Origin: Halanaerobium praevalens DSM 2228
GTDB taxonomy: Bacteria > Bacillota > Halanaerobiia > Halanaerobiales > Halanaerobiaceae
Length of the DNA: 64,000 bases
Reading direction: 5' to 3'
Assembly: GCF_000165465.1 (NCBI RefSeq)
Contig: NC_017455.1
Location: 682,001 to 746,000, forward strand
Shown here: positions 16,883 through 26,376 of the stretch, one piece after another
Layout of the letters: every line of letters begins with the position of its first letter
Numbering within the stretch: the first letter of the stretch is position 1
Notes under the pieces: generated by a model
Database searches by the model: none
What the model saw: the letters and a program-made list of their open reading frames with translations, nothing else
Told to the model about the DNA's origin: nothing
Position numbers and translations under genes: made by a program

Positions 16883-17929
16883 TTGTCTAAAAAGAAAAAA
16901 ATATTGTTATTTAGTATTTTAATTATGATGATACTTTTTTTAACTGCCTGTAATAATCAATCTGAGTTAAAAAAAGTAGAAGATAATGCTTTTTTAATGG
17001 ATACCTTAGTTAAGGTTAGAGCTCATGGAAATGGTGCTGAAAAGGCTGTTAAAGAGAGTATTGATCAAATAGAAGCCATTGAAAATTTAATGAGTAAAAC
17101 AGTAACAAAAAGTGATGTTTATAAACTAAATCATAATCCGAAAAAAGAAATTATAATAGCTCCAGAAACAATGGTAGTTTTAAAAAAAGCTAAAAAATAT
17201 GCTAATTTAACTGCTGGTGATTTTGATCCTACTTTAGGAGCTTTAGTTAATTTATGGGGAATAGGAACTAAAAATCCAACTGTACCTCAGCCTTCTGCAA
17301 TTGAAAAAGCTTTAAAAAATACTGGTTATCAGTACTTAGATCTAAATGAAGAATCTGCTAAATTAACACAAGCTAAAGTAAAAATTGATTTAGGTGGCAT
17401 AGTTAAGGGTTATGCTGCTGATAGTGTGCGAAAAATTATGAAAAAAAATGAAGTAAAACACGCTTTTGTTAACCTTGGTGGAAATGTTTTAGTTATTGGT
17501 GATAAGGTTGATGGCTCAGCTTGGAAAATAGGAATTCAAGATCCAAGAAAAGGAAGAGGTTCTGTAATGGCTATAGTTGCAGCTAAAGATATGACAATAG
17601 TAACTTCAGGTAATTATGAAAGATACTTTGAAGAAAATGGTAAATTATATCACCATATTATTGATCCTAAAACTGGTTATCCAGCTCAAAATAATCTGTT
17701 AAGTGTAAGTATTATTAGCAGTAGCTCATTTGATGCTGATGCTCTTTCAACCTCAATTTATGTGATGGGTTTAAAAAAAGGAATGAAATTTATCGAAACC
17801 ATTGATGAAGTTGAAGCTATGTTTATAACTAAAGAGCTTGATGTTTATCTTTCTTCTGGCTTAAAAGAGTTAGTTGAAATAAAAAATAAAGATTTCAATT
17901 TAATTGAAGGTGAGTATTTTGCTAATTGA
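16883..17929 (+). CDS. apbE: FAD:protein FMN transferase, lipoprotein
   Basis: ApbE family enzyme (348 aa) that attaches FMN from FAD through a phosphoester to Thr/Ser of membrane redox proteins such as Rnf or Nqr subunits. An N-terminal signal peptide ends in the lipobox LTAC, so it should be anchored outside the membrane. Family features include MDTLVKV, the KIDLGGIVKGYAAD box, AFVNLGGNVLVIG, HIIDPKTGYPA and a C-terminal ADALSTSIYVMG Mg/FAD-binding segment. TTG 16883 follows AGGAAGTGG. Its last 11 bases overlap the polyprenyl synthase gene. No target with a flavinylation motif is visible in the window. Confidence 0.93.
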   Translation: MSKKKKILLFSILIMMILFLTACNNQSELKKVEDNAFLMDTLVKVRAHGNGAEKAVKESIDQIEAIENLMSKTVTKSDVYKLNHNPKKEIIIAPETMVVLKKAKKYANLTAGDFDPTLGALVNLWGIGTKNPTVPQPSAIEKALKNTGYQYLDLNEESAKLTQAKVKIDLGGIVKGYAADSVRKIMKKNEVKHAFVNLGGNVLVIGDKVDGSAWKIGIQDPRKGRGSVMAIVAAKDMTIVTSGNYERYFEENGKLYHHIIDPKTGYPAQNNLLSVSIISSSSFDADALSTSIYVMGLKKGMKFIETIDEVEAMFITKELDVYLSSGLKELVEIKNKDFNLIEGEYFAN

Positions 17930-18878
17930 AGATAAGTTTTATCAAAAAATATGTAATAAATTAAATGAAAATATATTAGAAATCACTAATTCTAAAAGAA
18001 GAATTATTAATGAAGCTGTTTCTGATTTAATTAAAGGTGGGGGAAAAAAATTAAGACCATTTTTAATGTTTTTAGCTGCTTCTTTTGGAGATTATGATCA
18101 AGAAAAACTGCTTCAATTAGGAAGTGGAATTGAATTGTTACATATGTCATCACTTTTACATGATGATGTAATAGATAATGCTAAATTGAGAAGAGGAAAA
18201 AAGACTGCTCAACATAAGTTTGGTAAAGAAGAAGCAGTGTTTATTGGTGATTTTTTATTATCACGTAGTTTTAATATTTTCTTTAAATATTTAGATAAAT
18301 CAACTTTAGGCAAAATGAATAAAAATGTCAGTCTTTTATGTGAAGGTGAAATTGAACAATCTGAAAAAAAATTTGATTTAGAAATAAGCATGAGAGATTA
18401 TTACCGACGGATTAGACATAAAACTGCTTTATTTTTTGCTTTAAGTAGTTACCTTGGAGCTTATGTAAGTGGAGTTAGAGGTAAAAAATTAAATTTATTA
18501 TATAAATTAGGCTTAGAAATAGGGATGGCTTTTCAGATCAAAGATGATTTGCTTGATTTTGAAGGTGAAGAAGAAGAGACTGGTAAAATTTTAGCCCAAG
18601 ATCTAAAAGAAGGAATAATTACTTTACCTGTGATTTTACTTTTTAATAAAGAAAAATATAGAAATAAGTACAAAAGATACAATAACAAAAAACTTGAGCC
18701 TGAAGTAGTTGCAAGCATTATAGCAGATTTGAAAGTTGCAGGAGCTTTAGATGAAAGCCAAGATATTCTTCTGCGTTTTATTAATAGAGTTAAGAAATAT
18801 CTTGAACAGTTACCAAATAATAAAGCAAAAAAAAGATTGAAAAAATTAGTTGAGGCTCAAATAGAAAGAAAATTTTAG
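17919..18878 (+). CDS. Long-chain polyprenyl diphosphate synthase
   Basis: Trans-prenyltransferase of 319 aa that condenses isopentenyl diphosphate units. The first aspartate-rich motif is DDVID in LLHDDVIDNAKLRRG, the second is DDLLD in FQIKDDLLDF; GGGKKLRP near the N-terminus is also conserved. Small Ser residues at positions -4 and -5 before the first motif favour a long product, such as a quinone side chain, over farnesyl or geranylgeranyl. I chose TTG 17919 because AAGGTGA lies six bases upstream; earlier TTG/GTG codons are possible. It overlaps apbE and sits across from an NDH-2 gene, consistent with menaquinone biosynthesis. Confidence 0.88.
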   Translation: MLIEDKFYQKICNKLNENILEITNSKRRIINEAVSDLIKGGGKKLRPFLMFLAASFGDYDQEKLLQLGSGIELLHMSSLLHDDVIDNAKLRRGKKTAQHKFGKEEAVFIGDFLLSRSFNIFFKYLDKSTLGKMNKNVSLLCEGEIEQSEKKFDLEISMRDYYRRIRHKTALFFALSSYLGAYVSGVRGKKLNLLYKLGLEIGMAFQIKDDLLDFEGEEEETGKILAQDLKEGIITLPVILLFNKEKYRNKYKRYNNKKLEPEVVASIIADLKVAGALDESQDILLRFINRVKKYLEQLPNNKAKKRLKKLVEAQIERKF

Positions 18879-18936
18879 TTAAATTTTCCTAAAAAATTAG
18901 AAATTCCTTTTAAAATAGTTAGTTTTTAAATTTAAC

Positions 18937-18965
18937 TTGATATTTAAATGATTTAATTATAAAAT
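18937..18965 (+). promoter_or_regulatory. Promoter of tRNA-Arg(CCT)
   Basis: TTGATA (18937-18942) and TAAAAT (18960-18965), 17 bp apart; the expected start is about seven bases before the mature tRNA end. Confidence 0.6.
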
Positions 18966-18978
18966 ATATATAGTTTCT

Positions 18979-19055
18979 GGGGTTATAGCTCAGCTGGATA
19001 GAGCAACAGATTCCTAATCTGTAGGCCGGCGGTTCAAATCCGCCTAACCCCACCA
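18979..19055 (+). tRNA. tRNA-Arg (anticodon CCT)
   Basis: Acceptor GGGGTTA pairs with TAACCCC; anticodon loop TTCCTAA gives CCT, for the AGG codon; T arm GGCGGTTCAAATCCGCC; CCA encoded. Confidence 0.96.
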
Positions 19056-19088
19056 TTTATAATACTTGTTATAACAATGATTATACTT

Positions 19089-19119
19089 AGACCAACCATT
19101 AATTTGGCTGGTCTTTTTT
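19089..19119 (+). terminator. Terminator of tRNA-Arg(CCT)
   Basis: AGACCA (19089-19094) pairs with TGGTCT (19109-19114), with an inner CCA/TGG pair and one A-C mismatch, followed by Ts. The stop codon of the opposite HD gene (19118-19120) lies within the T-tract. Confidence 0.85.
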
Positions 19120-19645
19120 ATTTTAAAAATCTTTTTCTAGCTAAATTTTTAGCTAAATCAGAAATTAATTTTTCTTCTATTAAGGTATCTTTTTCTTTTT
19201 CACTTAATTTATTTAATTGATAATTATCTTCTAATTTGATTATCCATTCAGCATCATATAATATTTTAAAATTATTACTACTAACTTTTCCAGCTTTATG
19301 ATGATGAATAACAATTTGAGCAATTTCTTCCATTGTTTGAAAATCAATATTTAATGATTCAATATTTAAAGATGATATTAGATCTTTTGCAGAGGCTGAA
19401 GATTTCAATTTTTTTAAGATTATAGAATTATTTTCAGAGTTTGTTTTATCTTGTTTTAATCCTAGATCATGTAATACAGCAGAATAGATAATAACTTGTT
19501 CACTGAGGTTTTCATTTGGGTATTTTGTTTTAAATAATTTTATTAATTCAGCTGCACATTCTGTAACTTTTAAATTTTGCTCTAAGTTTAATTTGTCTGT
19601 ACCAAAGTGATTTTTAAGCTCTTCAATTAATTTATATTTTAACAT
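19118..19645 (-). CDS. HD domain protein, probable phosphohydrolase
   Basis: A 175-aa protein with an HD superfamily core. VIIYSAVLHDLGLKQ carries the metal-binding HD pair, and IVIHHHKAGKV carries further histidines; a later DAEWI could supply the last acidic ligand. HD proteins hydrolyse phosphate esters of nucleotides, but the substrate here is unknown. ATG at 19645 follows AGGGGG on the minus strand. An 18-codon reading frame with an ideal ribosome binding site lies just upstream (19733-19677), possibly in the same transcript. It is a single gene facing tRNA-Arg and divergent from the ACT gene. Confidence 0.82.
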   Translation of the reverse strand: MLKYKLIEELKNHFGTDKLNLEQNLKVTECAAELIKLFKTKYPNENLSEQVIIYSAVLHDLGLKQDKTNSENNSIILKKLKSSASAKDLISSLNIESLNIDFQTMEEIAQIVIHHHKAGKVSSNNFKILYDAEWIIKLEDNYQLNKLSEKEKDTLIEEKLISDLAKNLARKRFLK

Positions 19646-19676
19646 TTTAGCCCCCTATTGTACTATTTTATGATTT

Positions 19677-19733
19677 TTAAAAACAAAACTCAGATAAGCT
19701 TATGTTATTTAATATATTCACTATAATCTTCAT
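19677..19733 (-). CDS. Possible 18-residue leader peptide or small protein
   Basis: On the minus strand, AAAGGAG stands four bases before an ATG that opens an 18-codon frame (MKIIVNILNNISLSEFCF) ending 31 bases before the HD gene start. The peptide is hydrophobic. Only the quality of the ribosome binding site argues for translation; no similarity is recognised. Confidence 0.3.
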   Translation of the reverse strand: MKIIVNILNNISLSEFCF

Positions 19734-19786
19734 TTCTCCTTTAAATCTTTTGCTTAATTATTATATATTTCTGAAAAATAATAATC

Positions 19787-19815
19787 TTGTAAAGAAAATT
19801 AATAAATGATAAGAT
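19787..19815 (+). promoter_or_regulatory. Promoter of the ACT-DUF711 operon
   Basis: TTGTAA (19787-19792) and TAAGAT (19810-19815), 17 bp apart, with an extended -10 TGA. Confidence 0.4.
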
Positions 19816-19884
19816 TAACAATAAGAATTATAATTTTTTTATAATAATTTAAAATTAATTTATTTAAAAGAAAGGAAGATTATT

Positions 19885-20154
19885 TTGAAAGCAATTATTA
19901 GTGTTATTGGTCTTGATCAAATTGGAATTATTGCTGAAGTGAGTACTATTTTAGCAGAAGAAAAAGTTAATATTTTAGATATTAGTCAAACTATACTTAA
20001 TGATTACTTTACAATGACAATGTTGATTAATTTAGATGAGGTTGATATTTCCTTGGAAGAATTAAAAAAGAAATTACAAGAAACAGGAGATAGACTAGGG
20101 GTTTCTATTAAACTGCAACATGAAGAAATTTTTCGTTCAATGCATAGAATTTAA
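19885..20154 (+). CDS. ACT domain protein (UPF0237 type)
   Basis: An 89-aa single ACT domain with the typical opening AIISVIGLDQIGIIAEVSTIL, in which Asp and Gly of the first loop form the small-ligand site at the dimer interface. The remainder matches the size of free-standing ACT regulators of the GcvR type. TTG 19885 follows GAAAGGAAG. It is followed 41 bases later by a DUF711 gene; this pair is conserved across many bacteria, suggesting the ACT protein senses an amino acid or similar ligand and controls its partner. The actual ligand is unknown. Confidence 0.9.
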   Translation: MKAIISVIGLDQIGIIAEVSTILAEEKVNILDISQTILNDYFTMTMLINLDEVDISLEELKKKLQETGDRLGVSIKLQHEEIFRSMHRI

Positions 20155-20195
20155 AAATTCCACTCAAATTATAAAGGTTGAAAGGAAGTGAGTCA

Positions 20196-21554
20196 ATGTT
20201 AAATACATATGAAATTATGGAAACAGTGAGAATGTTAGAAGAAGAGAAATTAGATATTAGAACAATTACAATGGGAATTTCTTTAGCTGATTGTGCAGAT
20301 AGTAATGGCAAAAAGGCACGAGAAAAGATATATAATAAAATTACTAATTATGCAGGTGATTTAGTGAAGACAGCTGCAGAAATTGAATTAAAATATGATA
20401 TTCCTATTATTAATAAAAGAATTTCGGTAACCCCGATTTCACTTATAGCAGCTGCTAGTAATGACTCAGATTATGTAGAATTTGCTAAAGTTTTAGATAA
20501 AGCAGCTAAGGAAGTAGGAGTTGACTTTATTGGAGGTTTTTCTGCTTTAGTTCAAAAAGGAATGACCAAAGCTGACAAAAAATTAATTAATTCAATTCCA
20601 AGAGCTTTATCTGAAACAGAAAGAGTGTGTGGCTCTGTAAATATTGGGACTACTAGAGCTGGTTTAAATATGGATGCTATAGCTTTAATGGGTCAAATAG
20701 TAAAAGAATGTGCTGAGCTAACTGCTGCTCAAGGTGGGGTAGCAGCTAGTAAATTAGTAGTTTTTGCTAATGCGCCTGAAGATAATCCTTTTATGGCTGG
20801 TGCTTTTCATGGAGTTGGTGAAGGAGAATGTATGATAAATGTTGGTATTTCTGGCCCGGGAACTGTTAAGTCTGCTTTAACAAGGGTTAAAGGAGAATCC
20901 TTTGATCAAGTTGCTGAAACAATTAAAAAAACAGCCTTTAAAATCACAAGAATGGGTCAATTAGTTGCTCAAGAAGCATCCGAAAAGCTAGGAGTAACTG
21001 CTGGTATTGTTGATCTTTCATTAGCTCCAACTCCAGCAGTAGGAGATAGTGTAGCTCGTATATTGGAAGAAATAGGGGTTGAAGTTGCTGGCAGCCATGG
21101 AACAACTGCTGCTCTGGCACTTTTAAATGATGCAGTTAAAAAAGGAGGAGTAATGGCTTCATCTCATGTTGGAGGCTTAAGTGGTGCTTTTATTCCTGTT
21201 AGTGAAGATGCTGGAATGATTGAAGCAGTTGAAAAAGGTGCTTTAAATTTAGAAAAATTAGAAGCAATGACTGCTGTTTGCTCAGTTGGACTTGATATGA
21301 TAGCTGTACCTGGTAAAACCACAGCAGATACTATTGCAGCAATTATTGCAGATGAAGCTGCAATTGGAATGGTTAATAGTAAAACAACAGCAGTTAGAAT
21401 AATTCCTGTTCCAGGTAAAGATGTTGGAGAAGAAGTAGTTTATGGTGGATTATTTGGTAAAGCTCCAATAATGAAAGTTAGTGATTATTCCAGCTCTAAT
21501 TTTATTGCTCGGGGTGGTAGAATACCAGCACCTTTACAAAGTCTTAAAAATTAG
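20196..21554 (+). CDS. DUF711/UPF0210 family protein
   Basis: A 452-aa cytoplasmic protein of the DUF711 family, whose members show a PFL/glycyl-radical-enzyme-like barrel but have no established reaction. Recognisable stretches include [15 protein letters not shown] near the N-terminus, [41 protein letters not shown] and [15 protein letters not shown]. It lacks the C-terminal glycyl-radical loop of true radical enzymes. ATG 20196 is preferred over 20178 because GAAAGGAAGTGAG lies upstream of it. It is co-transcribed with the ACT gene and followed nine bases later by galM. Confidence 0.9.
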   Translation: MLNTYEIMETVRMLEEEKLDIRTITMGISLADCADSNGKKAREKIYNKITNYAGDLVKTAAEIELKYDIPIINKRISVTPISLIAAASNDSDYVEFAKVLDKAAKEVGVDFIGGFSALVQKGMTKADKKLINSIPRALSETERVCGSVNIGTTRAGLNMDAIALMGQIVKECAELTAAQGGVAASKLVVFANAPEDNPFMAGAFHGVGEGECMINVGISGPGTVKSALTRVKGESFDQVAETIKKTAFKITRMGQLVAQEASEKLGVTAGIVDLSLAPTPAVGDSVARILEEIGVEVAGSHGTTAALALLNDAVKKGGVMASSHVGGLSGAFIPVSEDAGMIEAVEKGALNLEKLEAMTAVCSVGLDMIAVPGKTTADTIAAIIADEAAIGMVNSKTTAVRIIPVPGKDVGEEVVYGGLFGKAPIMKVSDYSSSNFIARGGRIPAPLQSLKN

Positions 21555-21563
21555 GAGGATTTA

Positions 21564-22646
21564 ATGAGTCAAGTAACTATTTCTCAAAAAAAATTTGGCG
21601 AATTAAAAGATGGCAGAAAAGCAGATTTATATATCTTAGAAAATAAAAATGATCTCAAAATTGAAATTACAAATTATGGAGCTAGAATAGTTCGACTTTA
21701 TACTCCAGATAAAAATGGTAATTTAGCAGATATAGTTTTAGGTTATGATAATTTAGAGCAATATTTGAGTGATCCCAATTATTTTGGGGCAATAATTGGT
21801 CGCTATAGTAATCGAATTGCAGGAGCTACATTTGAGTTAAATAAGCAAAAACATCATTTAGAAATAAATGAAAGAATAAATGGTCAAGCTTGTTGTTTAC
21901 ATGGTGGTCAAGATGGATTTGATAGTCAATTATGGACTGCAGAAAAAGTTGAATTAAATGGTAAAAAATCAATTAAGCTGACTCATTTAAGCCAAGAAGG
22001 AGAAGGTGGTTTTCCTGGTAACTTAAAGGCTGTGGTTTATTATACTCTGACATCTGATAATAAATTAAGAGTTGAATATAGAGCAGAAACTGATCAGCCA
22101 ACAGTAGTAAATTTGACTCAGCATAGTTATTTTAATTTAAAAGGTCAGGGAAACTCAACTATAGCAGATCATTTATTATATCTTAAAGCAGATAAATATA
22201 CTCCAATTACTGAAAATCTGATTCCAACTGGTGAAATTAGATCAGTTAAGAACTCTCCCTTTGATTTTAGAAATACTAAAAAAATATCTGCTGGCCTTAA
22301 ATCTAAACATAAGCAGCTAGAGTTAGCTAATGGTTATGATCATAATTTTGTTTTAAATAAAACAGAAAAAGAACTTGAATTAGCTGCTAGGTTGAAAGAA
22401 AGAAAAAGTGGGAGGCAGCTTGAGGTCTGGACAACTGAGCCTGGAATTCAGTTTTATAGTGGAAATGAAATTATTTTGTCTAAAAAAGCTAAAAATAATA
22501 AAAATTATAGTAGTCGGAGTGGACTTTGTTTAGAAACTCAGCATTATCCCAATTCACCTAATCAAGAAAATTTTCCTGCTACTGTTTTAAGACCAGGTGA
22601 AAAATATCGAACAGTAACAGAATTTAAATTTGATTTAATTCAATAA
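21564..22646 (+). CDS. galM: Aldose 1-epimerase (galactose mutarotase)
   Basis: Interconverts alpha and beta anomers of hexoses; 360 aa, the family length. ITNYGARIVRLYTPD begins the beta-sandwich; GRYSNRIAGATF and LHGGQDGFD form the substrate cleft; the catalytic acid His187 is in LTQHSYFNL and the catalytic base Glu324 in LCLETQHYPNSPNQ. ATG 21564 follows TTAGGAGG. It is unusual as the third gene behind ACT-DUF711; no galactose pathway genes are nearby. Confidence 0.95.
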   Translation: MSQVTISQKKFGELKDGRKADLYILENKNDLKIEITNYGARIVRLYTPDKNGNLADIVLGYDNLEQYLSDPNYFGAIIGRYSNRIAGATFELNKQKHHLEINERINGQACCLHGGQDGFDSQLWTAEKVELNGKKSIKLTHLSQEGEGGFPGNLKAVVYYTLTSDNKLRVEYRAETDQPTVVNLTQHSYFNLKGQGNSTIADHLLYLKADKYTPITENLIPTGEIRSVKNSPFDFRNTKKISAGLKSKHKQLELANGYDHNFVLNKTEKELELAARLKERKSGRQLEVWTTEPGIQFYSGNEIILSKKAKNNKNYSSRSGLCLETQHYPNSPNQENFPATVLRPGEKYRTVTEFKFDLIQ

Positions 22647-22720
22647 AGACTCTTTTAAAGTTTAAATAGGGATAGATTTTTTTTAAAAGCAAGTTTTTTG
22701 TCTATAATCAGAAAATTGAT

Positions 22721-22749
22721 TTGATTTTATTTTTAAAATTTAATAAAAT
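22721..22749 (+). promoter_or_regulatory. Possible promoter of the chemoreceptor gene
   Basis: TTGATT (22721-22726) and TAAAAT (22744-22749), 17 bp apart, in the 181-base gap before the chemoreceptor. No clear sigma-28 type sequence was found. Confidence 0.35.
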
Positions 22750-22827
22750 AACATTAACTTCTATTTAATTTCAATATTGCTCGATTTTATTAAAAATAGA
22801 ATTTTTAAAACAAGGGGAGTGATTTTT

Positions 22828-24846
22828 TTGAAAAAAGAAGAAAGTTTTTTATCTTTCTCAGAAAATATTAAACTTAGTAAAAGTTTAAGCACTAAAATAA
22901 TAGCAATAATTGCTTTAGTTATTATTTTAGGTATGGGGGGCCTGGGATATTCAATTAATAAAACAGTAAATGAAGAAATAACTGAGTTGGCTCGTGAAAG
23001 AAATAACGGTATTGCAGAAAAGATGGAAGCTGAAATAAGTTCTTTTTTACAAGAAAAAAAGGCAGTAATTGATTTTTTAGCTACTCAATCAGAAGTTAAA
23101 AATGCCAGTTCAAAAGAATTATTAGTGCTATTAAATTCTGTAGTAGAAAATTATGATGAATTTCAAAATTTATATTTAGGAACACCAGCTGGTGAGATGA
23201 TGATAGCACCTGAAGATAATTTACCTGCAGATTATGATCCAAGAGTTAGACCTTGGTATAAAAATGCCCAAAAAACAGATCAAGCTGTTTGGACTGATAC
23301 TTATCGGGATGCTGGTAGTGGAAATTTAATAATTTCAGTTGCCAAAAAAGTTAGAGATCAAAATGGTGATTTTGTTGGAATTATAGCAGGAGATATCTCT
23401 TTAGCTGGAATTAGCAGTTTAGTTGCGACAACTAAAGTTGGTGAAACAGGCTATACGTTTATGATTGATTCAGAAGCTAAATTATTAGCTCATCCAGATC
23501 AAAAACTAGTAGCTGATCGCTTTGATGTTAGTCAACTTTTTGATACTTCTGCAGCTACAAATGGTCAATCTGGTTTTATAGAATATGATTATCAAGGAGA
23601 AGGCAGACTTAGCTCTTTTATTCCAATTGACGAGATAGAAGGAGCAATTTTTGCTCAAATTCCGTCAGCAGAGGCCTATAATGCTAATGCTAAAGTTTTA
23701 AGACAAATAATCATTTTATCGATTATTGTTTTATTAGTTTTAGTAACTATAATTGCTTTTTATATTAGAACAAATCTTGTTAAACCAATTGTTAATTATG
23801 GAGAACAGATGCGCAAAGTCTCTGATGGCAATCTAGATGTAGAACTAGAAATTGAGCGACAAGATGAATTAGGTAGATTAGGTCATATTTTTAATCAAAT
23901 GGTTAAAGACTTAAAAAATATGGTCCATAGTATTAAAGAAACTTCTAATCAGGTGACAGAAACTTCTGAGCATTTAGAAGAAAGTTCAAGAGAAGTTGGT
24001 AATACATCAGAACAAGTAGCAATTTCGATTCAAGAAGTTGCGACTGGTGCTGATCAACAAGCTAAAAATGTAGAGGGAGTTTCAAATAATATTCAGCAAT
24101 TGGCAGAAGGTATAGAAGAACTGGATACTAATAATCAAGAAGTTGAAGTTTTAACTAAAGATATGAATCAAGTAACTGCAGAAGGAACAGAAAAAATGGA
24201 TAAATTAAATAATCAAATGCATCAAATTGTAAAATCAATGCGTGAAGTTGCTGCAGACATTTCTGAGTTAGAGTCTATTTCTCAAGAAATTGGAAGTATT
24301 ATTGATATAATTAATAATATTTCTGAACAAACTAATTTATTAGCCTTAAATGCTGCTATTGAGGCTGCTAGAGCAGGAGAAGCTGGTCGAGGCTTTTCAG
24401 TAGTGGCTGATGAAATTAGAGATTTGGCAGAAGAATCTTCTTCTTCAGCAGATAAAATCAAAAAATTAATAGATGAAGTAACTGTTACAACTGAGTCAGT
24501 TGGAAAAGAAATGAAAAGCAGTGAAAAAGAAATTTTAAATGGAGAAGAATTAGTTGATTCAGCTAGTTCTACTTTTAAAGAAATTAAAAATACCTTAGCT
24601 AAAATAAATGAAGGTATGAAAAAATCAGCTAAAATTGTTACAGATAGTAATCAATTTAGTAAAAAAATATCTAATAATGCTCAGAATATTGCTGGGATTT
24701 CTCAAGAAACTTCAGCCTCAGCAGAGGAAGTAGCTGCTGCTAGTGAAGAACAAACAGCTTCAGTTGAAGAAGTTTCTTCTATTGCAAACGAACTGGCAGA
24801 AAGAGCATCTCAATTAGAACAATTAATAGAAAAGTTTGATGTTTAG
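22828..24846 (+). CDS. Methyl-accepting chemotaxis protein with dCACHE sensor
   Basis: A 672-aa transmembrane receptor that senses a ligand outside and controls CheA inside. Helix 1 (about 24-46) is followed by a double CACHE domain to about 290, with the typical [12 protein letters not shown] and [17 protein letters not shown] motifs. Helix 2 (about 292-316), a HAMP linker, and the signalling coiled coil follow, with the hairpin tip [20 protein letters not shown] chose TTG 22828 with AAGGGGAGTG upstream; a frame extension to 22777 lacks a ribosome binding site. The motif type suggests amino acid or small organic ligands, but this cannot be fixed from sequence. No other chemotaxis gene is in the window. 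Confidence 0.94.
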   Translation: MKKEESFLSFSENIKLSKSLSTKIIAIIALVIILGMGGLGYSINKTVNEEITELARERNNGIAEKMEAEISSFLQEKKAVIDFLATQSEVKNASSKELLVLLNSVVENYDEFQNLYLGTPAGEMMIAPEDNLPADYDPRVRPWYKNAQKTDQAVWTDTYRDAGSGNLIISVAKKVRDQNGDFVGIIAGDISLAGISSLVATTKVGETGYTFMIDSEAKLLAHPDQKLVADRFDVSQLFDTSAATNGQSGFIEYDYQGEGRLSSFIPIDEIEGAIFAQIPSAEAYNANAKVLRQIIILSIIVLLVLVTIIAFYIRTNLVKPIVNYGEQMRKVSDGNLDVELEIERQDELGRLGHIFNQMVKDLKNMVHSIKETSNQVTETSEHLEESSREVGNTSEQVAISIQEVATGADQQAKNVEGVSNNIQQLAEGIEELDTNNQEVEVLTKDMNQVTAEGTEKMDKLNNQMHQIVKSMREVAADISELESISQEIGSIIDIINNISEQTNLLALNAAIEAARAGEAGRGFSVVADEIRDLAEESSSSADKIKKLIDEVTVTTESVGKEMKSSEKEILNGEELVDSASSTFKEIKNTLAKINEGMKKSAKIVTDSNQFSKKISNNAQNIAGISQETSASAEEVAAASEEQTASVEEVSSIANELAERASQLEQLIEKFDV

Positions 24847-24862
24847 TTTAATTTAAGTTAAT

Positions 24863-24898
24863 CCCGCTAGCCTTAAAAAGCTAAGCGGGTTTATTTTT
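24863..24898 (+). terminator. Terminator of the chemoreceptor gene
   Basis: CCCGCT-AGC pairs with GCT-AGCGGG (one bulged A), then TTTATTTTT. Confidence 0.88.
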
Positions 24899-24963
24899 AA
24901 AAAGTTTATTTTAAATAAAATGAGATTATAAATATATAAATTTTAGATTTGGAGGAAATAATA

Positions 24964-26376
24964 ATGCAGAAAAAAGATCTTTTAAGATCTATACCAGCTA
25001 TTAATGATTTTTTGAAATCAGAAAAAGCAGAAAAAATAATTAATAAATATACTAGAAATAGATTTTTAGAGAGTTTAAGTTCTGAATTAGATAAAATCAG
25101 AAATAAAATTTTGGCTAAAGAAAGTGGTTTTGATTTAATAAAGGAAGAATTAGCAATCAACCAAGTTTTAAATAAAGTTGAAAAAGAGTTAAATTCTGAA
25201 GAGGACCAAGGAATTAAAAAAGTTATTAATGCAGGTGGAATAATAGTACATACTAATTTAGGGCGTTCTGTTTTGGCTGAAAATGCTTTAGAAAAAGCTA
25301 TTTCTATTGCTGGTGAATATTCTAGCTTAGAATTTGATTTAGAAACTGGAAAAAGAGGCTATAGATATAATAGAATCAAAAAGTTATTAAAAGATTTAAC
25401 AGGTGCTGAATCAGCAGTTGTAGTTAATAATAATGCAGCAGCTGTTATGATAGTCTTAAAAACAGTGGCAGAAGCTAAAGAAGTTATTTTAGCTAGGGGT
25501 GAAATGGTAGAGATTGGAGGCTCTTTTAGAGTTCCAGAAGTAATGGAAAGTAGTGGAGCCATTTTAAAAGAGGTTGGATCAACTAATAAAGTTTATTTAA
25601 AAGATTATTTAGCAGCAGTAAATGAAAAAACAGGGGCCTTGCTTAAAGTTCATACTAGTAATTATAGAATCCAAGGGTTTACTCATTTCGTTGAGGCTAA
25701 AGAAATGGTAGAGGCGGCTCACAAACATAATTTACCTGTTATTGAAGATTTAGGTAGTGGAATTTTATTTGATCTTTCTCAATACGGTTTAGCTTATGAA
25801 CCTACAGTACAAGAAGCAGTTAAAGCTGGAATCGATATTTTGACTTTTAGTGGAGATAAACTTCTGGGAGGACCACAGGCAGGAATTATTGTAGGTAAAG
25901 AAGAATATATATCAGAAATAGAAGCACATCCACTAATGAGAGCACTGAGAGTAGATAAGATGACACTGGCAAGTTTAGAAGAAACTTTAAAATTATATTA
26001 TAATTTTGAAGAAGCTATAGAAAAAATACCAACTCTAAATTTAATTACTGAAAAGGCAGAAAAAGTTAAATTGAGAGCTGAGAAATTATTAGCTCAAATA
26101 AAGGCACCTAAAAATATTGAATTGAAAATTAATAAATCAGAGGCTAAAGTAGGTGGAGGAGCTTATCCTTTAAGTACTTTTGCTAGCTACGCTTTAGTTA
26201 TTGATCTTGGAGAAAAGAGTGCAGAAAACTTTAGCTATCAATTAAGACAGCTCAAAACTCCAGTAATTGCTAGAATTCAAAATGAGAAATTGGTTTTTGA
26301 TTTAAAAACAGTAGCAGAGCGTCATTTGCCTGAATTAGCCTGTGCAATTAATAAAGTATTAACTGAGGTGTTTTAA
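24964..26376 (+). CDS. selA: L-seryl-tRNA(Sec) selenium transferase
   Basis: PLP enzyme (470 aa) that converts Ser-tRNA(Sec) to Sec-tRNA(Sec) with selenophosphate and works as a ring-shaped decamer. The PLP lysine is Lys299 in FSGDKLLGGPQAG; INAGGIIVHTNLGRS, SLEFDLETGKRG and VIEDLGSGIL are family motifs. An N-terminal domain (about 1-60) precedes the catalytic core. ATG 24964 follows TTGGAGGAAATAATA. The stop codon abuts the selB start directly, so the genes form a tight operon with the Sec tRNA downstream. Confidence 0.97.
   Translation: MQKKDLLRSIPAINDFLKSEKAEKIINKYTRNRFLESLSSELDKIRNKILAKESGFDLIKEELAINQVLNKVEKELNSEEDQGIKKVINAGGIIVHTNLGRSVLAENALEKAISIAGEYSSLEFDLETGKRGYRYNRIKKLLKDLTGAESAVVVNNNAAAVMIVLKTVAEAKEVILARGEMVEIGGSFRVPEVMESSGAILKEVGSTNKVYLKDYLAAVNEKTGALLKVHTSNYRIQGFTHFVEAKEMVEAAHKHNLPVIEDLGSGILFDLSQYGLAYEPTVQEAVKAGIDILTFSGDKLLGGPQAGIIVGKEEYISEIEAHPLMRALRVDKMTLASLEETLKLYYNFEEAIEKIPTLNLITEKAEKVKLRAEKLLAQIKAPKNIELKINKSEAKVGGGAYPLSTFASYALVIDLGEKSAENFSYQLRQLKTPVIARIQNEKLVFDLKTVAERHLPELACAINKVLTEVF

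Noticed and set aside
20196-21554. DUF711 gene as a pyruvate formate-lyase homologue
   Set aside because: It lacks the C-terminal glycyl radical loop and there is no activating radical SAM enzyme nearby.
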